A stretch of 64,000 nucleotides of DNA, taken from Cellulomonas fimi. Lineage in GTDB: Bacteria; Actinomycetota; Actinomycetes; Actinomycetales; Cellulomonadaceae. The translations under genes and the position numbers were made by a program. The notes beneath the pieces were generated by a model. It saw nothing but the letters and a program-made list of their open reading frames with translations. It was not told where the DNA came from and ran no database searches. Shown in pieces: positions 1 through 7,374 of this stretch (positions within the stretch are counted from its first letter, which is position 1; the number at the start of each line of letters is the position of its first letter). The stretch is taken from assembly GCF_012952065.1 (NCBI RefSeq), contig NZ_JABCJJ010000007.1:1-64000 (forward strand). The letters are read 5' to 3'.

Positions 1-77
1 TTCGAGGGCAACAACGGCTCGATCCGCGCCCACTCCTCGTCAGTGAACACCTCGAACCGCGACGCCGACACGCTCAT
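1..77 (-). CDS. IS5-family transposase, N-terminal fragment cut by window edge
   Basis: Reading leftward from an ATG at 77, the first 25 residues include FTDEEWARIEPLLP. This is the hallmark opening of IS5-family (DUF4096-type) transposases, where it sits right at the protein start. The gene leaves the window, so the DDE catalytic domain and the far inverted repeat cannot be seen. A GTG two codons upstream (83) is an alternative start. One end of the element should lie somewhere in 78-130. The AT-richer stretch near 106-117 is a candidate, but no partner repeat is visible to confirm it. The tRNA gene begins about 170 bases away. Confidence 0.7.
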   Translation of the reverse strand, partial: MSVSASRFEVFTDEEWARIEPLLPS

Positions 78-245
78 GGCCACAGCCTGACGCCCACCTC
101 ACCCCGGATAAGGGAGACACGCCCTAGGACGCACGGGCGCGCTCGCTCCCGCCGACGCGTCCGAGCAGGTCGACGGGCCGTTGCCCGTCGCCGGCCGCGT
201 CGCGCTGGCAGGATGAGGGTCGCGCGCCCGGTCACCGGGCGCCTG

Positions 246-319
246 GCCCCCGTAGCCCAATCGGCAGAGGCAGCCGGCTTAAACCCGGCCGAGTGCAGGT
301 TCGAGTCCTGCCGGGGGCA
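246..319 (+). tRNA. tRNA with UAA anticodon, class I (short variable loop)
   Basis: A full cloverleaf can be drawn. The acceptor stem is 7 bp (GCCCCCG at 246-252 with CGGGGGC at 312-318), with discriminator A at 319. The D arm at 255-271 has three pairs plus a C-A mismatch. The anticodon stem is GCCGG/CCGGC (273-277/285-289) around the loop CTTAAAC, giving anticodon TAA at 280-282. The variable loop is only 5 nt (290-294). The T stem is GCAGG/CCTGC around TTCGAGT. The 3' CCA is not fully encoded (CCT follows). UAA reads the leucine codon UUA, but bacterial tRNA-Leu normally has a long variable arm. The amino-acid identity is therefore uncertain, although the fold is convincing. Confidence 0.9.
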
Positions 320-343
320 CCTGTGACACGCGGGTTCGAGGTG

Positions 344-361
344 CACGGGCGTGAGCCCGTG
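344..361 (+). terminator. Hairpin downstream of the tRNA
   Basis: CACGGGC and GCCCGTG pair perfectly over 7 bp around the tetraloop GTGA, starting 25 bases after the tRNA. It could end tRNA transcription or mark the precursor 3' trailer. There is no T tract, as is common in such GC-rich genomes. Confidence 0.45.
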
Positions 362-642
362 GATCGCGGGCGTCGGCGACGGTAACCAGCACAGAGTCGG
401 TCCGCGCGCATCCTCTCAGGTGTCTGCCCTGGTCAAGACACTCCTTGGGGGTCTTGCGTGATCCGTTCCGGTTGCGGTAGTGCGACCCCTTCGTAACCTT
501 GAGACGGGTCAAGCCGCGGCCCGAGGGCCTGGCACGAGCGAGCAGGTCGCGTCCCGGTGATGCCGGAGCGTGACGCAACTCGGGTCGTGCGGGCTCGCTG
601 CGGCGGACACCGCATGCACCAACGCCACAGAAGGGAACGACG
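362..642. other. Non-coding stretch between tRNA and first CDS
   Basis: I find no supportable gene here. The stretch around 425-510 is noticeably less GC-rich than the surroundings and contains a weak 6-bp inverted repeat (CAAGAC at about 434 with GTCTTG at about 451). It probably carries the promoter of the cluster starting at 643, but I could not place -35 and -10 boxes with confidence. A ribosome binding site (AGAAGGGAACG) lies just before 643. Confidence 0.4.
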
Positions 643-885
643 ATGGCGACCGGTGAGACAGGGTTCGACGACGTCAGCTACGACCTCGTCTCCGTGCAGT
701 ACCACTCCCTCAAGGCCGGCCACGACTACGGCCAGTACGTGCGTGACGCCCGCAACGCGGGGCGCGAGGACATCGCCGCGTTCTTCGAGCAGGTGATGTC
801 CGAGGACTCGGCGCGTGCAGCGCGATGCCACGAGTTCCTCAAGGAGCTCTCGGGATCGTCCGAGTCCGGCCCCGCCCTCACGTGA
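643..885 (+). CDS. Small soluble protein of unknown function (80 aa)
   Basis: An 80-residue protein with an AGAAGGGAAC ribosome binding site just before its ATG. It is mostly helical and acidic to neutral, with no signal peptide or membrane segment. Regularly spaced Y, H and E residues (for example YHSLKAGHDYGQYV and FFEQVMSEDSARAARCHEFL) recall short ferritin-like helical bundles, but I cannot assign it to a named family. It heads a same-strand series with the LEA-like, holin-like and DUF3618 genes. The next gene begins 28 bases downstream behind an almost identical GAAGGGAACGACC leader, which suggests co-transcription. A role in envelope or general stress is inferred from context only. Confidence 0.75.
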   Translation: MATGETGFDDVSYDLVSVQYHSLKAGHDYGQYVRDARNAGREDIAAFFEQVMSEDSARAARCHEFLKELSGSSESGPALT

Positions 886-913
886 CCGAGTCCGACAAGC
901 GAAGGGAACGACC

Positions 914-1831
914 ATGACCGAGAGCTACGACCGACAGCCCGGCGAGATCCCCACCGAGAGCACCGACAGCACCGACAGCACCGAGAGCCTGGGCACCACC
1001 TCCGCCTACGGCGGCACGTCGACGTACAGCTCGTCGACCTACAGCTCATCGAGCCATGGCACGGGCGGCCAGCACGTCGCCGGTGACACCGGCACGGGCG
1101 GCACCGGCGGCACCGGCGGGTCGGGAGGCGTCAAGGACACCGTGAAGGAGACCGCCGGGACCGCGAAGGACGAGGCCAAGGGTGTCGCGCAGGGTGCCGG
1201 CGAGGCGGGGTCCCGCGTCGCCGGCAAGGCCAAGGAGGAGGCTGCGCACCTGACCAGCGAGGCCGGGCGCCAGGCCAAGGACCTGCTCGAGCAGTCCCGC
1301 ACCCAGCTCACGTCGTCGGTCGGCGACCAGCAGCACAAGGTCGCCGGGAGCCTGCGGTCGCTCGGCTCGGAGCTCAGCGCGATGGGCAGCGGCACGGCGG
1401 CCGAGCAGCCCGGGTTCGCGACCGACCTGGTCCAGCAGGCGGGCTCCCGGATCGACTCGATCGCCTCGTGGATCGAGGAGCGGGAGCCTGCCGACGTGCT
1501 CGCGGAGGTCAAGACCTTCGCGCGGCAGCGTCCGGGGCTGTTCCTGGCCATCGCGGCAGGCGCGGGCTTCCTCGCCGGACGGCTGGTGAGCGGCCTCCGG
1601 GCCGACGCCACCGGCTCGGACGGCGGCGTCTCGGACACCACGACGCCCGTCTACGGGACGTACGGCACGCCTTCGACCAGCACGCTGGGCACCACGGGCA
1701 CCGTCGGCGTCGCCCCGGTCGAGCCCGTCTACCCGCCCGCGGGGACGACGACCACCGGGACCACCGGCACCTCCGGTCTCGGCGGCACCTACGGCCAGAC
1801 GACCACCAGCGGCTTCGGAGGTACCCCGTGA
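914..1831 (+). CDS. LEA-like, single-pass membrane protein with low-complexity ends (305 aa)
   Basis: The start at 914 is set by GAAGGGAACGACC immediately upstream. Residues 1-70 are low complexity and rich in Ser, Thr and Gly, with a TDSTDSTES run. Residues about 75-150 are a Lys/Glu/Ala amphipathic helical stretch (KDTVKETAGTAKDEAKG and similar), like late-embryogenesis-abundant repeats. A hydrophobic segment (LFLAIAAGAGFLAGRLV) sits near residue 210. The Gly/Thr/Tyr-rich tail is disordered. Its stop overlaps the GTG start of the next gene by four bases, so the two are translationally coupled. I recognise the architecture but no named family. A role in envelope or desiccation-type stress is an inference. 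Confidence 0.8.
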   Translation: MTESYDRQPGEIPTESTDSTDSTESLGTTSAYGGTSTYSSSTYSSSSHGTGGQHVAGDTGTGGTGGTGGSGGVKDTVKETAGTAKDEAKGVAQGAGEAGSRVAGKAKEEAAHLTSEAGRQAKDLLEQSRTQLTSSVGDQQHKVAGSLRSLGSELSAMGSGTAAEQPGFATDLVQQAGSRIDSIASWIEEREPADVLAEVKTFARQRPGLFLAIAAGAGFLAGRLVSGLRADATGSDGGVSDTTTPVYGTYGTPSTSTLGTTGTVGVAPVEPVYPPAGTTTTGTTGTSGLGGTYGQTTTSGFGGTP

Positions 1832-2277
1832 GCACGCCCTACGCGGACCAGCCGGGCACAGCCGGCGCCGGTCCGGCCGCGAACGACCCGACGCAGGCCT
1901 CGGTCGGGGAGCTGCTGGCCGAGGTGAGCCGCGACCTGTCGACGCTCATGCGCCAGGAGATGGAGCTCGCCAAGGCGGAGCTCAAGCAGTCGGCCACCCA
2001 GGCGGGCAAGGGGGCCGGGATGTTCACCGGCGCCGCCGTGGCCGGCCACATGGTGCTCCTGTTCCTCTCCTTGACGCTGATGTGGTGGCTGGGCGACGCG
2101 CTCGACCACTGGGCGTGGGGCGCGCTGATCGTCGCGGTGCTCTGGGGGATCGCGGCCGCCGTCCTCGCCATGCGCGGCAAGAAGGAGATGAAGGAGGTGC
2201 GGGGCATCCCCGACACCACCGCGACCGTCAAGAAGATCCCCGATGCCCTGAAGCCCGACGAGGAGGCACGACGATGA
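1828..2277 (+). CDS. Phage holin family (DUF1469 / holin superfamily 6) membrane protein
   Basis: A 149-residue protein starting at a GTG that overlaps the preceding stop (GTGA). Residues about 30-60 form the amphipathic helix typical of DUF1469 proteins (VGELLAEVSRDLSTLMRQE, then MELAKAELKQ). Two transmembrane helices follow at about 68-93 and 97-115, with a charged tail. Despite the family name these proteins are chromosomal in actinobacteria and usually sit beside DUF3618 genes, as here, so this is not evidence of a prophage. Its stop overlaps the next ATG (ATGA). The molecular function is unknown. Confidence 0.88.
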   Translation: MSTPYADQPGTAGAGPAANDPTQASVGELLAEVSRDLSTLMRQEMELAKAELKQSATQAGKGAGMFTGAAVAGHMVLLFLSLTLMWWLGDALDHWAWGALIVAVLWGIAAAVLAMRGKKEMKEVRGIPDTTATVKKIPDALKPDEEARR

Positions 2278-2942
2278 CCAGTGACCCGGAGCAGATCCGC
2301 GCAGACATCGAGCGGACGAGGAGCGAGCTGAGCAGTGACGTCGACGCGCTCGCGCAGAAGGTGACCCCGAGCAACATCGCCCACCGTCAGGTCGACAAGG
2401 TCAAGGACGCGGTGGGCGGCGTCAAGGACCGCGTCATGGGCACGGCCTCGCACGTCGGCGACAAGGCGTCCTCGGCGACGTCGCACCTCGGCGACACGAC
2501 GTCGTCCGCCACGTCGTCCGTGGGCGACAGGGCGTCGTCGGCCGGTCACGCGATCGGCGAGAAGGCGTCCGCGGCCGGGCACGCCGTACAGGAGGCACCG
2601 CAGGCGGTGCGCCGCCAGACCGAGGGCAACCCGCTCGCGGCAGGGCTCATCGCGTTCGGCGTCGGCCTGCTCGCCGCCTCGCTCATCCCGGCGACGCGGC
2701 GTGAGCAGGACCTCGCCCGGACCGCCAAGGAGAAGGCGGCCCCGCTCAAGGAGGAGCTCACCGACGCGGCGAAGCAGGCCGCGCAGGACCTCAAGGAGCC
2801 CGCTCAGCAGGCCGCCCAGTCGCTCAAGGAGAGCGCCACCGAGGCGGTCGACGCCGTCAAGCAGGAGGGGCAGTCCGCGACGCAGGACGTCAAGCACGAC
2901 GCGACCGACGCCGCCGACCGCGTCCGTTCGCAGCAGGGCTGA
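2274..2942 (+). CDS. DUF3618 domain-containing membrane protein (222 aa)
   Basis: The N-terminus (PEQIRADIERTRSELSSDVDAL) is the DUF3618 signature, a short coiled-coil-like helix. It is followed by a long Ala/Ser/Lys region with the repeating unit DKASSATSHLGD, then one hydrophobic segment near residue 125 (LAAGLIAFGVGLLAASLI). The charged tail has further amphipathic repeats (LKEPAQQAAQSLKESATEA). The ATG overlaps the previous stop, so it is the fourth gene of the 643-2942 operon. The repeats resemble those of the 914-1831 protein, suggesting the two act together at the membrane. The biochemical role is unknown. Confidence 0.88.
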   Translation: MTSDPEQIRADIERTRSELSSDVDALAQKVTPSNIAHRQVDKVKDAVGGVKDRVMGTASHVGDKASSATSHLGDTTSSATSSVGDRASSAGHAIGEKASAAGHAVQEAPQAVRRQTEGNPLAAGLIAFGVGLLAASLIPATRREQDLARTAKEKAAPLKEELTDAAKQAAQDLKEPAQQAAQSLKESATEAVDAVKQEGQSATQDVKHDATDAADRVRSQQG

Positions 2943-2973
2943 GCACGTCGCGGACCGAGCACGTCGCGGACCG
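2942..2973. repeat. 16-bp tandem duplication next to the DUF3618 stop codon
   Basis: The unit AGCACGTCGCGGACCG occurs twice with no spacer (2942-2957 and 2958-2973). The first copy begins on the last base of the DUF3618 stop codon. It looks like a recent slippage duplication. Confidence 0.8.
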
Positions 2974-3052
2974 AGCCCTCTTCGGCTCGGCCGCACCCGT
3001 CGAGGACCCGCGCCAGCACGGCCGCACGGCTGTGCCGGTGCGGGTCCTCGAC
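2971..3052 (+). terminator. Two consecutive hairpins after the DUF3618 operon
   Basis: The first hairpin pairs CCGAGCC (2971-2977) with GGCTCGG (2984-2990) around CTCTTC. The second pairs GTCGAGGACCCGC (2999-3011) with GCGGGTCCTCGAC (3040-3052), a perfect 13-bp stem with a GC-rich loop that can itself fold. Their position after the last gene of the operon suits transcription termination. T tracts are absent. Confidence 0.6.
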
Positions 3053-3135
3053 CCCTCTGGACCCCGTACTGCCGCTGCAGCGCTCCCGCCCGCGGTCGGC
3101 GAGCGCAGCAGGGGACGAGCAGCAGGAGCACGCTG

Positions 3136-4239
3136 ATGGTCGACGACCGCACCGACACGTCCCGCAAGGCCCAGCAGGCCCCGGACCCCGAGGACCCGCG
3201 CAAGCCCGACGACCCGACCGACCTGAAGAAGCCGTCGTGGAAGTACGCGTTCCGCAAGGCGGTGCGCGAGTTCAGCGCCGACGAGTGCACCGACCTCGCG
3301 GCTGCCCTGACCTACTACGCCGTGCTGGCGCTGTTCCCGGCGATCCTCGCCATCGTGTCCCTGCTGAGCCTGGTCGGCGACCCGGCGAAGACGGCCGACG
3401 CGATGCTGCAGATGGCCGGGGACCTGGGCCCCGAGGACGTGATCGCCACGCTCCAGGACCCGATCGAGAGCCTCACGCAGGCGCCGGCGGCCGGGCTCGC
3501 GTTCGTCATCGGTCTCGCGGGTGCCCTCTGGTCCGCCTCCGGGTACGTCGGGGCGTTCGGGCGGGCGATGAACCGGGTCTACGAGATCGAGGAGGGTCGC
3601 CCGTTCTGGAAGCTCCGCCCCGTGATGATCCTCGTGACCCTCGTCTCGGTGATCCTCATCGCGGTCATCGCGTTCTCGCTCGTGCTGAGCGGGCCGGTCG
3701 CCGAGTCGATCGGTGACCTCATCGGGCTGGGCGGAACCGCCGTGACGGTGTGGAACATCGCCAAGTGGCCGGTGCTCCTCGCGCTGGTGATCTTCGTGGT
3801 CGCGCTCCTCTACTACGCGACGCCCAACGTCCGGCAGCCCAAGTTCCGCTGGATGAGCCTCGGCGCGCTCCTCGCCATCGTGACCGCGCTCGTGGCCTCG
3901 GCGCTGTTCGGCCTCTACGTGGCGAACTTCGGCAAGTACAGCGAGACGTACGGCTCCCTCGCCGGCGTCATCGTCTTCCTCCTGTGGCTGTGGATCATCA
4001 ACCTCGCGCTGCTGTTCGGCGCCGAGTTCGACGCCGAGCTCGAGCGCGGCCGCCAGCTGCAGGCCGGCATCGCGGCGGAGGAGACGATCCAGCTGCCGCC
4101 CCGCGACGACCGCAAGAGCAAGAAGGACGCGGCCAAGGAGGCCGAGGACGTCAAGCGGGGCCGGGAGATCCGCGAGAGCGCCGCCGCCGAGCAGAAGGAG
4201 CAGGAACAGGAGCGGGACCGCCGCCCGGGTGGACGCTGA
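3136..4239 (+). CDS. YihY/BrkB family inner-membrane protein (367 aa)
   Basis: The ATG at 3136 has an AGCAGGAGCA ribosome binding site. After a charged 35-residue tail, the YihY/virulence factor BrkB domain spans about 40-300. Six hydrophobic segments include the typical LTYYAVLALFPAILAIVSLL, a GALWSASGYVGAFGRAMN loop, and YGSLAGVIVFLLWLWIINLALLFGAEFDAE near the end. The C-terminal 60 residues are highly charged (KSKKDAAKEAEDVKRG). The family was once called RNase BN in error, and its true substrate is unknown. It follows two hairpins, so it probably has its own promoter, but its position suggests a link with the envelope cluster upstream. Confidence 0.92.
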   Translation: MVDDRTDTSRKAQQAPDPEDPRKPDDPTDLKKPSWKYAFRKAVREFSADECTDLAAALTYYAVLALFPAILAIVSLLSLVGDPAKTADAMLQMAGDLGPEDVIATLQDPIESLTQAPAAGLAFVIGLAGALWSASGYVGAFGRAMNRVYEIEEGRPFWKLRPVMILVTLVSVILIAVIAFSLVLSGPVAESIGDLIGLGGTAVTVWNIAKWPVLLALVIFVVALLYYATPNVRQPKFRWMSLGALLAIVTALVASALFGLYVANFGKYSETYGSLAGVIVFLLWLWIINLALLFGAEFDAELERGRQLQAGIAAEETIQLPPRDDRKSKKDAAKEAEDVKRGREIRESAAAEQKEQEQERDRRPGGR

Positions 4240-4254
4240 CGACTCGTCGGCGCT

Positions 4255-4297
4255 CCGGTCGACGCGGCGGCGCGTGCTACGCCGCGGCGTCGACCGG
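4255..4297. terminator. Bidirectional hairpin between convergent genes
   Basis: Arms of 18 bases (4255-4272 and 4280-4297) pair with a single mismatch around the loop CGTGCTA. It lies after the YihY gene and includes the stop codon of the opposing gene at 4277, so it can serve both strands. Confidence 0.65.
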
Positions 4298-5317
4298 GGC
4301 CAGCAGCGAGCTCTCCGCGCGTTCCCAGCTCGACATGAGGTGCACGCTCATGCGCTCGTCGAGCGCGAGGTACGTGGCAGCACCGAACACCACGTCGTCC
4401 TGGACCTGCGGCTCGGCGACAGCGAGAGCGCCCGCGAGGTCGCGCCCGGCGATCTGCTCGTGCACGGCGTCGGCCTCGACGTGCTCGTCGAAGTACCAGG
4501 TGACGTCGTCCCCGAAACCGTGGCGGCGGAAGCCGTTGCCGTAGAGCCGGCACGGGATCGAGGACGTCATCTCGAAGGCGGCCAGGTGCCCCACGCAGGC
4601 ACCGCGCAGCCGCCGGTGCAGGCCGAACAGCGACATCACGTTGACCCACGCGAGCGTGATCGCGGGGACGTGGTCGACGTACGCGCCGTACGTGTCGTCC
4701 AGTCCCAGGCCGCGCATCGTCCGCGCGAACAGGACGGAGTGCATCCGCTCGAGGCTGCCGCCCCCGTACTCGTCCGCCTGGATCTCGATCAGCGCGGACT
4801 TCGGCGTGCCCGCGAGGCGCGGGATCATGAAGCTGTGCGGGTCGGCCTCCTTGAGGTGGTAGACCGAGCGGTGCACGATCAGCTCGCGCAGCTGGTCCGG
4901 CGTGGCCCGGCGGGCGACGTAGCGGGCCAGCCCCGGGCCGGTGTCGCGGCTCGTCAGCTCGAACAGCGCCGCGGCGACCGCCTCCCCGGACCCCCGCGGC
5001 GGCTCGACGTCGACCGTCACGTCCCGCCGCAGGGCGGCCTCGAAGGCCTCCTCGATCTCGGCGCGTGCACCCAGGAGCGCGGGATGCCACTCCCAGCGCT
5101 CGTCGACGCCGTCGAGCCCGCGGTAGTGCAGCTCGTAGAGGCACAGCAGCGCGAGCTGGAGGTCGTCGTCGGCGACGACGTCGGCCGTGGTGCGGACGCC
5201 CTCCGCCACGGTCCGCAGGAGGGTCGCCGCGTCGTCGTCGGTGCGAGGCGCTGCCGTGAGCGTCCGCAGGAGACGTCGGCTGACCGGGCCACGGGGGTGG
5301 GTGCTCGCATCGTTCAC
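4277..5317 (-). CDS. Haem-oxygenase-like diiron (iron-containing redox enzyme) family protein
   Basis: A 346-residue protein starting at a GTG that overlaps the stop of the upstream CDGSH gene (GTGA). It carries the spaced ligand set of haem-oxygenase-like diiron oxidases: YHLKEADPHSF, then IQADEYGGGSLERMHS, then AAFEMTSS, and finally YFDEHVEADAVHEQI. In this superfamily (CADD, SznF, UndA and others) Glu, His and Asp from these helices bind two irons and activate oxygen. No signal peptide or membrane segment is seen. The substrate is unknown. Coupling to a CDGSH iron-sulfur protein suggests that protein supplies electrons, which is inference. Confidence 0.85.
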   Translation of the reverse strand: MNDASTHPRGPVSRRLLRTLTAAPRTDDDAATLLRTVAEGVRTTADVVADDDLQLALLCLYELHYRGLDGVDERWEWHPALLGARAEIEEAFEAALRRDVTVDVEPPRGSGEAVAAALFELTSRDTGPGLARYVARRATPDQLRELIVHRSVYHLKEADPHSFMIPRLAGTPKSALIEIQADEYGGGSLERMHSVLFARTMRGLGLDDTYGAYVDHVPAITLAWVNVMSLFGLHRRLRGACVGHLAAFEMTSSIPCRLYGNGFRRHGFGDDVTWYFDEHVEADAVHEQIAGRDLAGALAVAEPQVQDDVVFGAATYLALDERMSVHLMSSWERAESSLLAPVDAAA

Positions 5318-5562
5318 TCCTCGTCGGGCGTGCGGAAGCCGATCGCCTTGTGCGAGCCGTCGCAGTACGGCTTGATGCCGGACGCGCCGCAGCGGCACAG
5401 GGCCACCGTCGCTCGTCGCCGGGGGACCGGCGCCCCGCTCGCCGTCAGGATCTCGACGTCTCCCCGGACGAGCAGGGGCCCGTCGGGGCACGCGACGATC
5501 GTCGCGGGGCGTGGCGGGCGGGACGGCACCGGGGCGCCGGCAGGCAGGGAGGAGACGGCCAT
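5314..5562 (-). CDS. CDGSH iron-sulfur domain protein (82 aa)
   Basis: The core RCGASGIKPYCDGSHKAIGF holds the Cys-X-Cys (LCRCG), Cys and His ligands of a CDGSH [2Fe-2S] cluster, at about residues 56-75. The N-terminal half (CPDGPLLVRGDVEILTASG) matches the short lead-in found in small bacterial CDGSH proteins. The stop overlaps the GTG of the diiron-type gene downstream, so the two are made together. CDGSH proteins carry electrons or clusters. A redox-partner role for the neighbouring enzyme is likely but unproven. It is divergent from the MpaB-type gene, with a 164-base gap that must hold both promoters. Confidence 0.92.
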   Translation of the reverse strand: MAVSSLPAGAPVPSRPPRPATIVACPDGPLLVRGDVEILTASGAPVPRRRATVALCRCGASGIKPYCDGSHKAIGFRTPDEE

Positions 5563-5726
5563 GGCACAGTCCTACCCCGCGGGTGCCCGGGTCGCCCGTC
5601 GAGGGCCGGACGGGTGTCGGCCGCCCGTGCGGACGTGGGCGTGTCCCCGCGACGACGCGCTCGCGTGGTGGTGAGCGCCCGCCCGGGTGAGGATGTCCAC
5701 GGCGAACACGACGGACGGAGCGCCTG

Positions 5727-6623
5727 ATGGTCGAGCTGGCACTGGTCGAGGGCGTCCGGCGACGCATGGGGGACGCGCTCTTCGCGCGGGTCGCCGGCAC
5801 GAAGGGGCCGGCGCGCCGGCAGCGCATCCACGGGCGGCCCGGTCCGCGCTGGTTCCCGGCGGACGCGGCGATCCGCCGGGTGCACGGCGACGCGTCGATG
5901 TTCGTCGGGGGAGTGCGCGCGCTCCTCCTGCAGTCGCTCCACCCGCAGGCCATGGCAGCCGTCGCCGCGCACTCCGGCTACCAGGGCGACCCGTGGGGCC
6001 GCCTCGAGCGCACGAGCACCTTCCTCGCGACGACCACCTTCGGCGCCGCCGACGACGCCGCAGCGGTCGTCGCGCACGTCCGTGCGGTCCACGGGCGGAT
6101 TCGCGGCACGACGCCCGACGGCGTCCCGTACGCGGCGTCGGACCCGCACCTGCTGCGCTGGGTCCACGTCGCCGAGGTCGACAGCTTCCTCGCCGCGCAC
6201 CAGCTCTACGGCGAGCACCCGCTCGACCCGGCCGGGTGCGACCGCTACGTGGCCGACGTCGCCGTCGTCGGGCGCCGGCTCGGCGTGATCGACCCGCCCA
6301 CGACCCTGCGCGAGCTGCGCGCCGAGCTCGAGGCGTTCCGGCCCGAGCTCGCCGCGACGCCCGCGGCGCGCGAGGCGGCGCGCTTCATCCTGCTGCGTCC
6401 GCCGGTGCCGGTGGTGGCGCTGCCCGCGTACTCGGCGCTGACGGGCGCGGCGGTGGCGCTCCTGCCACCGTGGTCGCGCCGGCCGCTCGGGCTGCCCTAC
6501 CTCCCACCGGTCGAGCAGACCGTCGTCCGGGCCGCCGGGCGCGGCATCACGTCGCTGATCCGCTGGGTCCTGCCGCCGGCGCCCGCGACCCCGGGGCTCC
6601 CGGTCGGCGCGACCGCCGCCTGA
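5727..6623 (+). CDS. MpaB-type (DUF2236) oxygenase
   Basis: A 298-residue protein of the oxygenase MpaB family, relatives of latex-clearing protein Lcp. Typical features are the FVGGVRALLLQSLHPQAMAA helix near residue 55, then GRLERTSTFLATTTFG, and the DPHLLRWVHVAEVDSFL stretch near 130. In MpaB-type proteins the conserved His residues bind haem b. The substrate is unknown. The protein is soluble, with no signal peptide. It is divergent from the CDGSH/diiron pair, placing three oxygen-handling or redox proteins side by side. It converges on the response regulator gene, 16 bases beyond its stop. Confidence 0.88.
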   Translation: MVELALVEGVRRRMGDALFARVAGTKGPARRQRIHGRPGPRWFPADAAIRRVHGDASMFVGGVRALLLQSLHPQAMAAVAAHSGYQGDPWGRLERTSTFLATTTFGAADDAAAVVAHVRAVHGRIRGTTPDGVPYAASDPHLLRWVHVAEVDSFLAAHQLYGEHPLDPAGCDRYVADVAVVGRRLGVIDPPTTLRELRAELEAFRPELAATPAAREAARFILLRPPVPVVALPAYSALTGAAVALLPPWSRRPLGLPYLPPVEQTVVRAAGRGITSLIRWVLPPAPATPGLPVGATAA

Positions 6624-6639
6624 CCGCGAGCAGGCGAGC

Positions 6640-7374
6640 TCAGTCGCGGCCCACGAGCCCGGACTCGTACGCGAGCACCACGGCCTGGACCCGGTCGCGC
6701 AGGTCGAGCTTGCCGAGGATGCGGCCGACGTGCGTCTTGACCGTCGCCTCGGAGAGCACGAAGCGCCCGGCGATCTCGGCGTTGGACAGACCCTCCGCGA
6801 CGGCGGTGAGGACCTCGAGCTCGCGCGGGGTCAGGGCGGTGAGCCGCGGGTCCACGCCGTCGGCGGCGCGCGGCGCGTCACCTCGTGCGGGCAGGTCACC
6901 GGCGAACAGCTCGAGCAGCCGCCGGGTCACGCGCGGCGACACCACGGCGTCGCCGGTGGCGACCGTCCGGATCGCCGCGGTCAGCTCCGCGGGCCGGGCG
7001 TCCTTGAGGAGGAAGCCGCTCGCACCGGCGCGGAGCGCCGCGAACGCGTACTCGTCCAGGTCGAACGTCGTGAGGATGACGACGCGGCACCCCGGCAGCG
7101 CGGACACGATCCGCCCGGTCGCCTCGATGCCGTTCGTGCCGGGCATCCGGACGTCCATGAGCACGACGTCGGGGCGCAGCGCGAGCGCCTGCTGGACCCC
7201 CTGCTCGCCGTCCCCGGCCTCGCCGACGACGACGATGTCGTCCTCCGCCTCGAGGACCAGCCGGAACCCCATGCGCAGGAGCGCCTGGTCGTCGACGAGG
7301 AGCACGCCGATGCGCCCCGGTACGCCGTCCCGTGCGACGCCGCCTCCGGCTCGGTCGGCAGCGTGCTCCGTCAC
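6640..7374 (-). CDS. NarL/LuxR-type response regulator
   Basis: A 244-residue two-component regulator. The receiver domain (about 22-140) has the acidic pair D28-D29, phospho-acceptor D74 (VLMDVRMPG), T102 and K124 (FLLKD). A LuxR-type helix-turn-helix occupies about 181-235 (LTPRELEVLTAVAEGLSNAEIA). The ATG overlaps the stop of the histidine kinase (ATGA). It is the last gene of a four-gene operon of ABC ATPase, permease, kinase and regulator. Such sets usually sense a toxic peptide, antibiotic or envelope stress and control their own transporter. That role is inferred from architecture. Confidence 0.96.
   Translation of the reverse strand: MTEHAADRAGGGVARDGVPGRIGVLLVDDQALLRMGFRLVLEAEDDIVVVGEAGDGEQGVQQALALRPDVVLMDVRMPGTNGIEATGRIVSALPGCRVVILTTFDLDEYAFAALRAGASGFLLKDARPAELTAAIRTVATGDAVVSPRVTRRLLELFAGDLPARGDAPRAADGVDPRLTALTPRELEVLTAVAEGLSNAEIAGRFVLSEATVKTHVGRILGKLDLRDRVQAVVLAYESGLVGRD

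Noticed and set aside
246-319. Ordinary class II tRNA-Leu(UAA)
   Set aside because: The variable loop is 5 nt and the T stem follows directly, leaving no room for a long variable arm.
1828-2942. Possible prophage remnant because of a phage-holin-family gene
   Set aside because: No other phage gene, attachment site or lysis enzyme is present, and DUF1469/DUF3618 pairs are ordinary chromosomal genes in actinobacteria.
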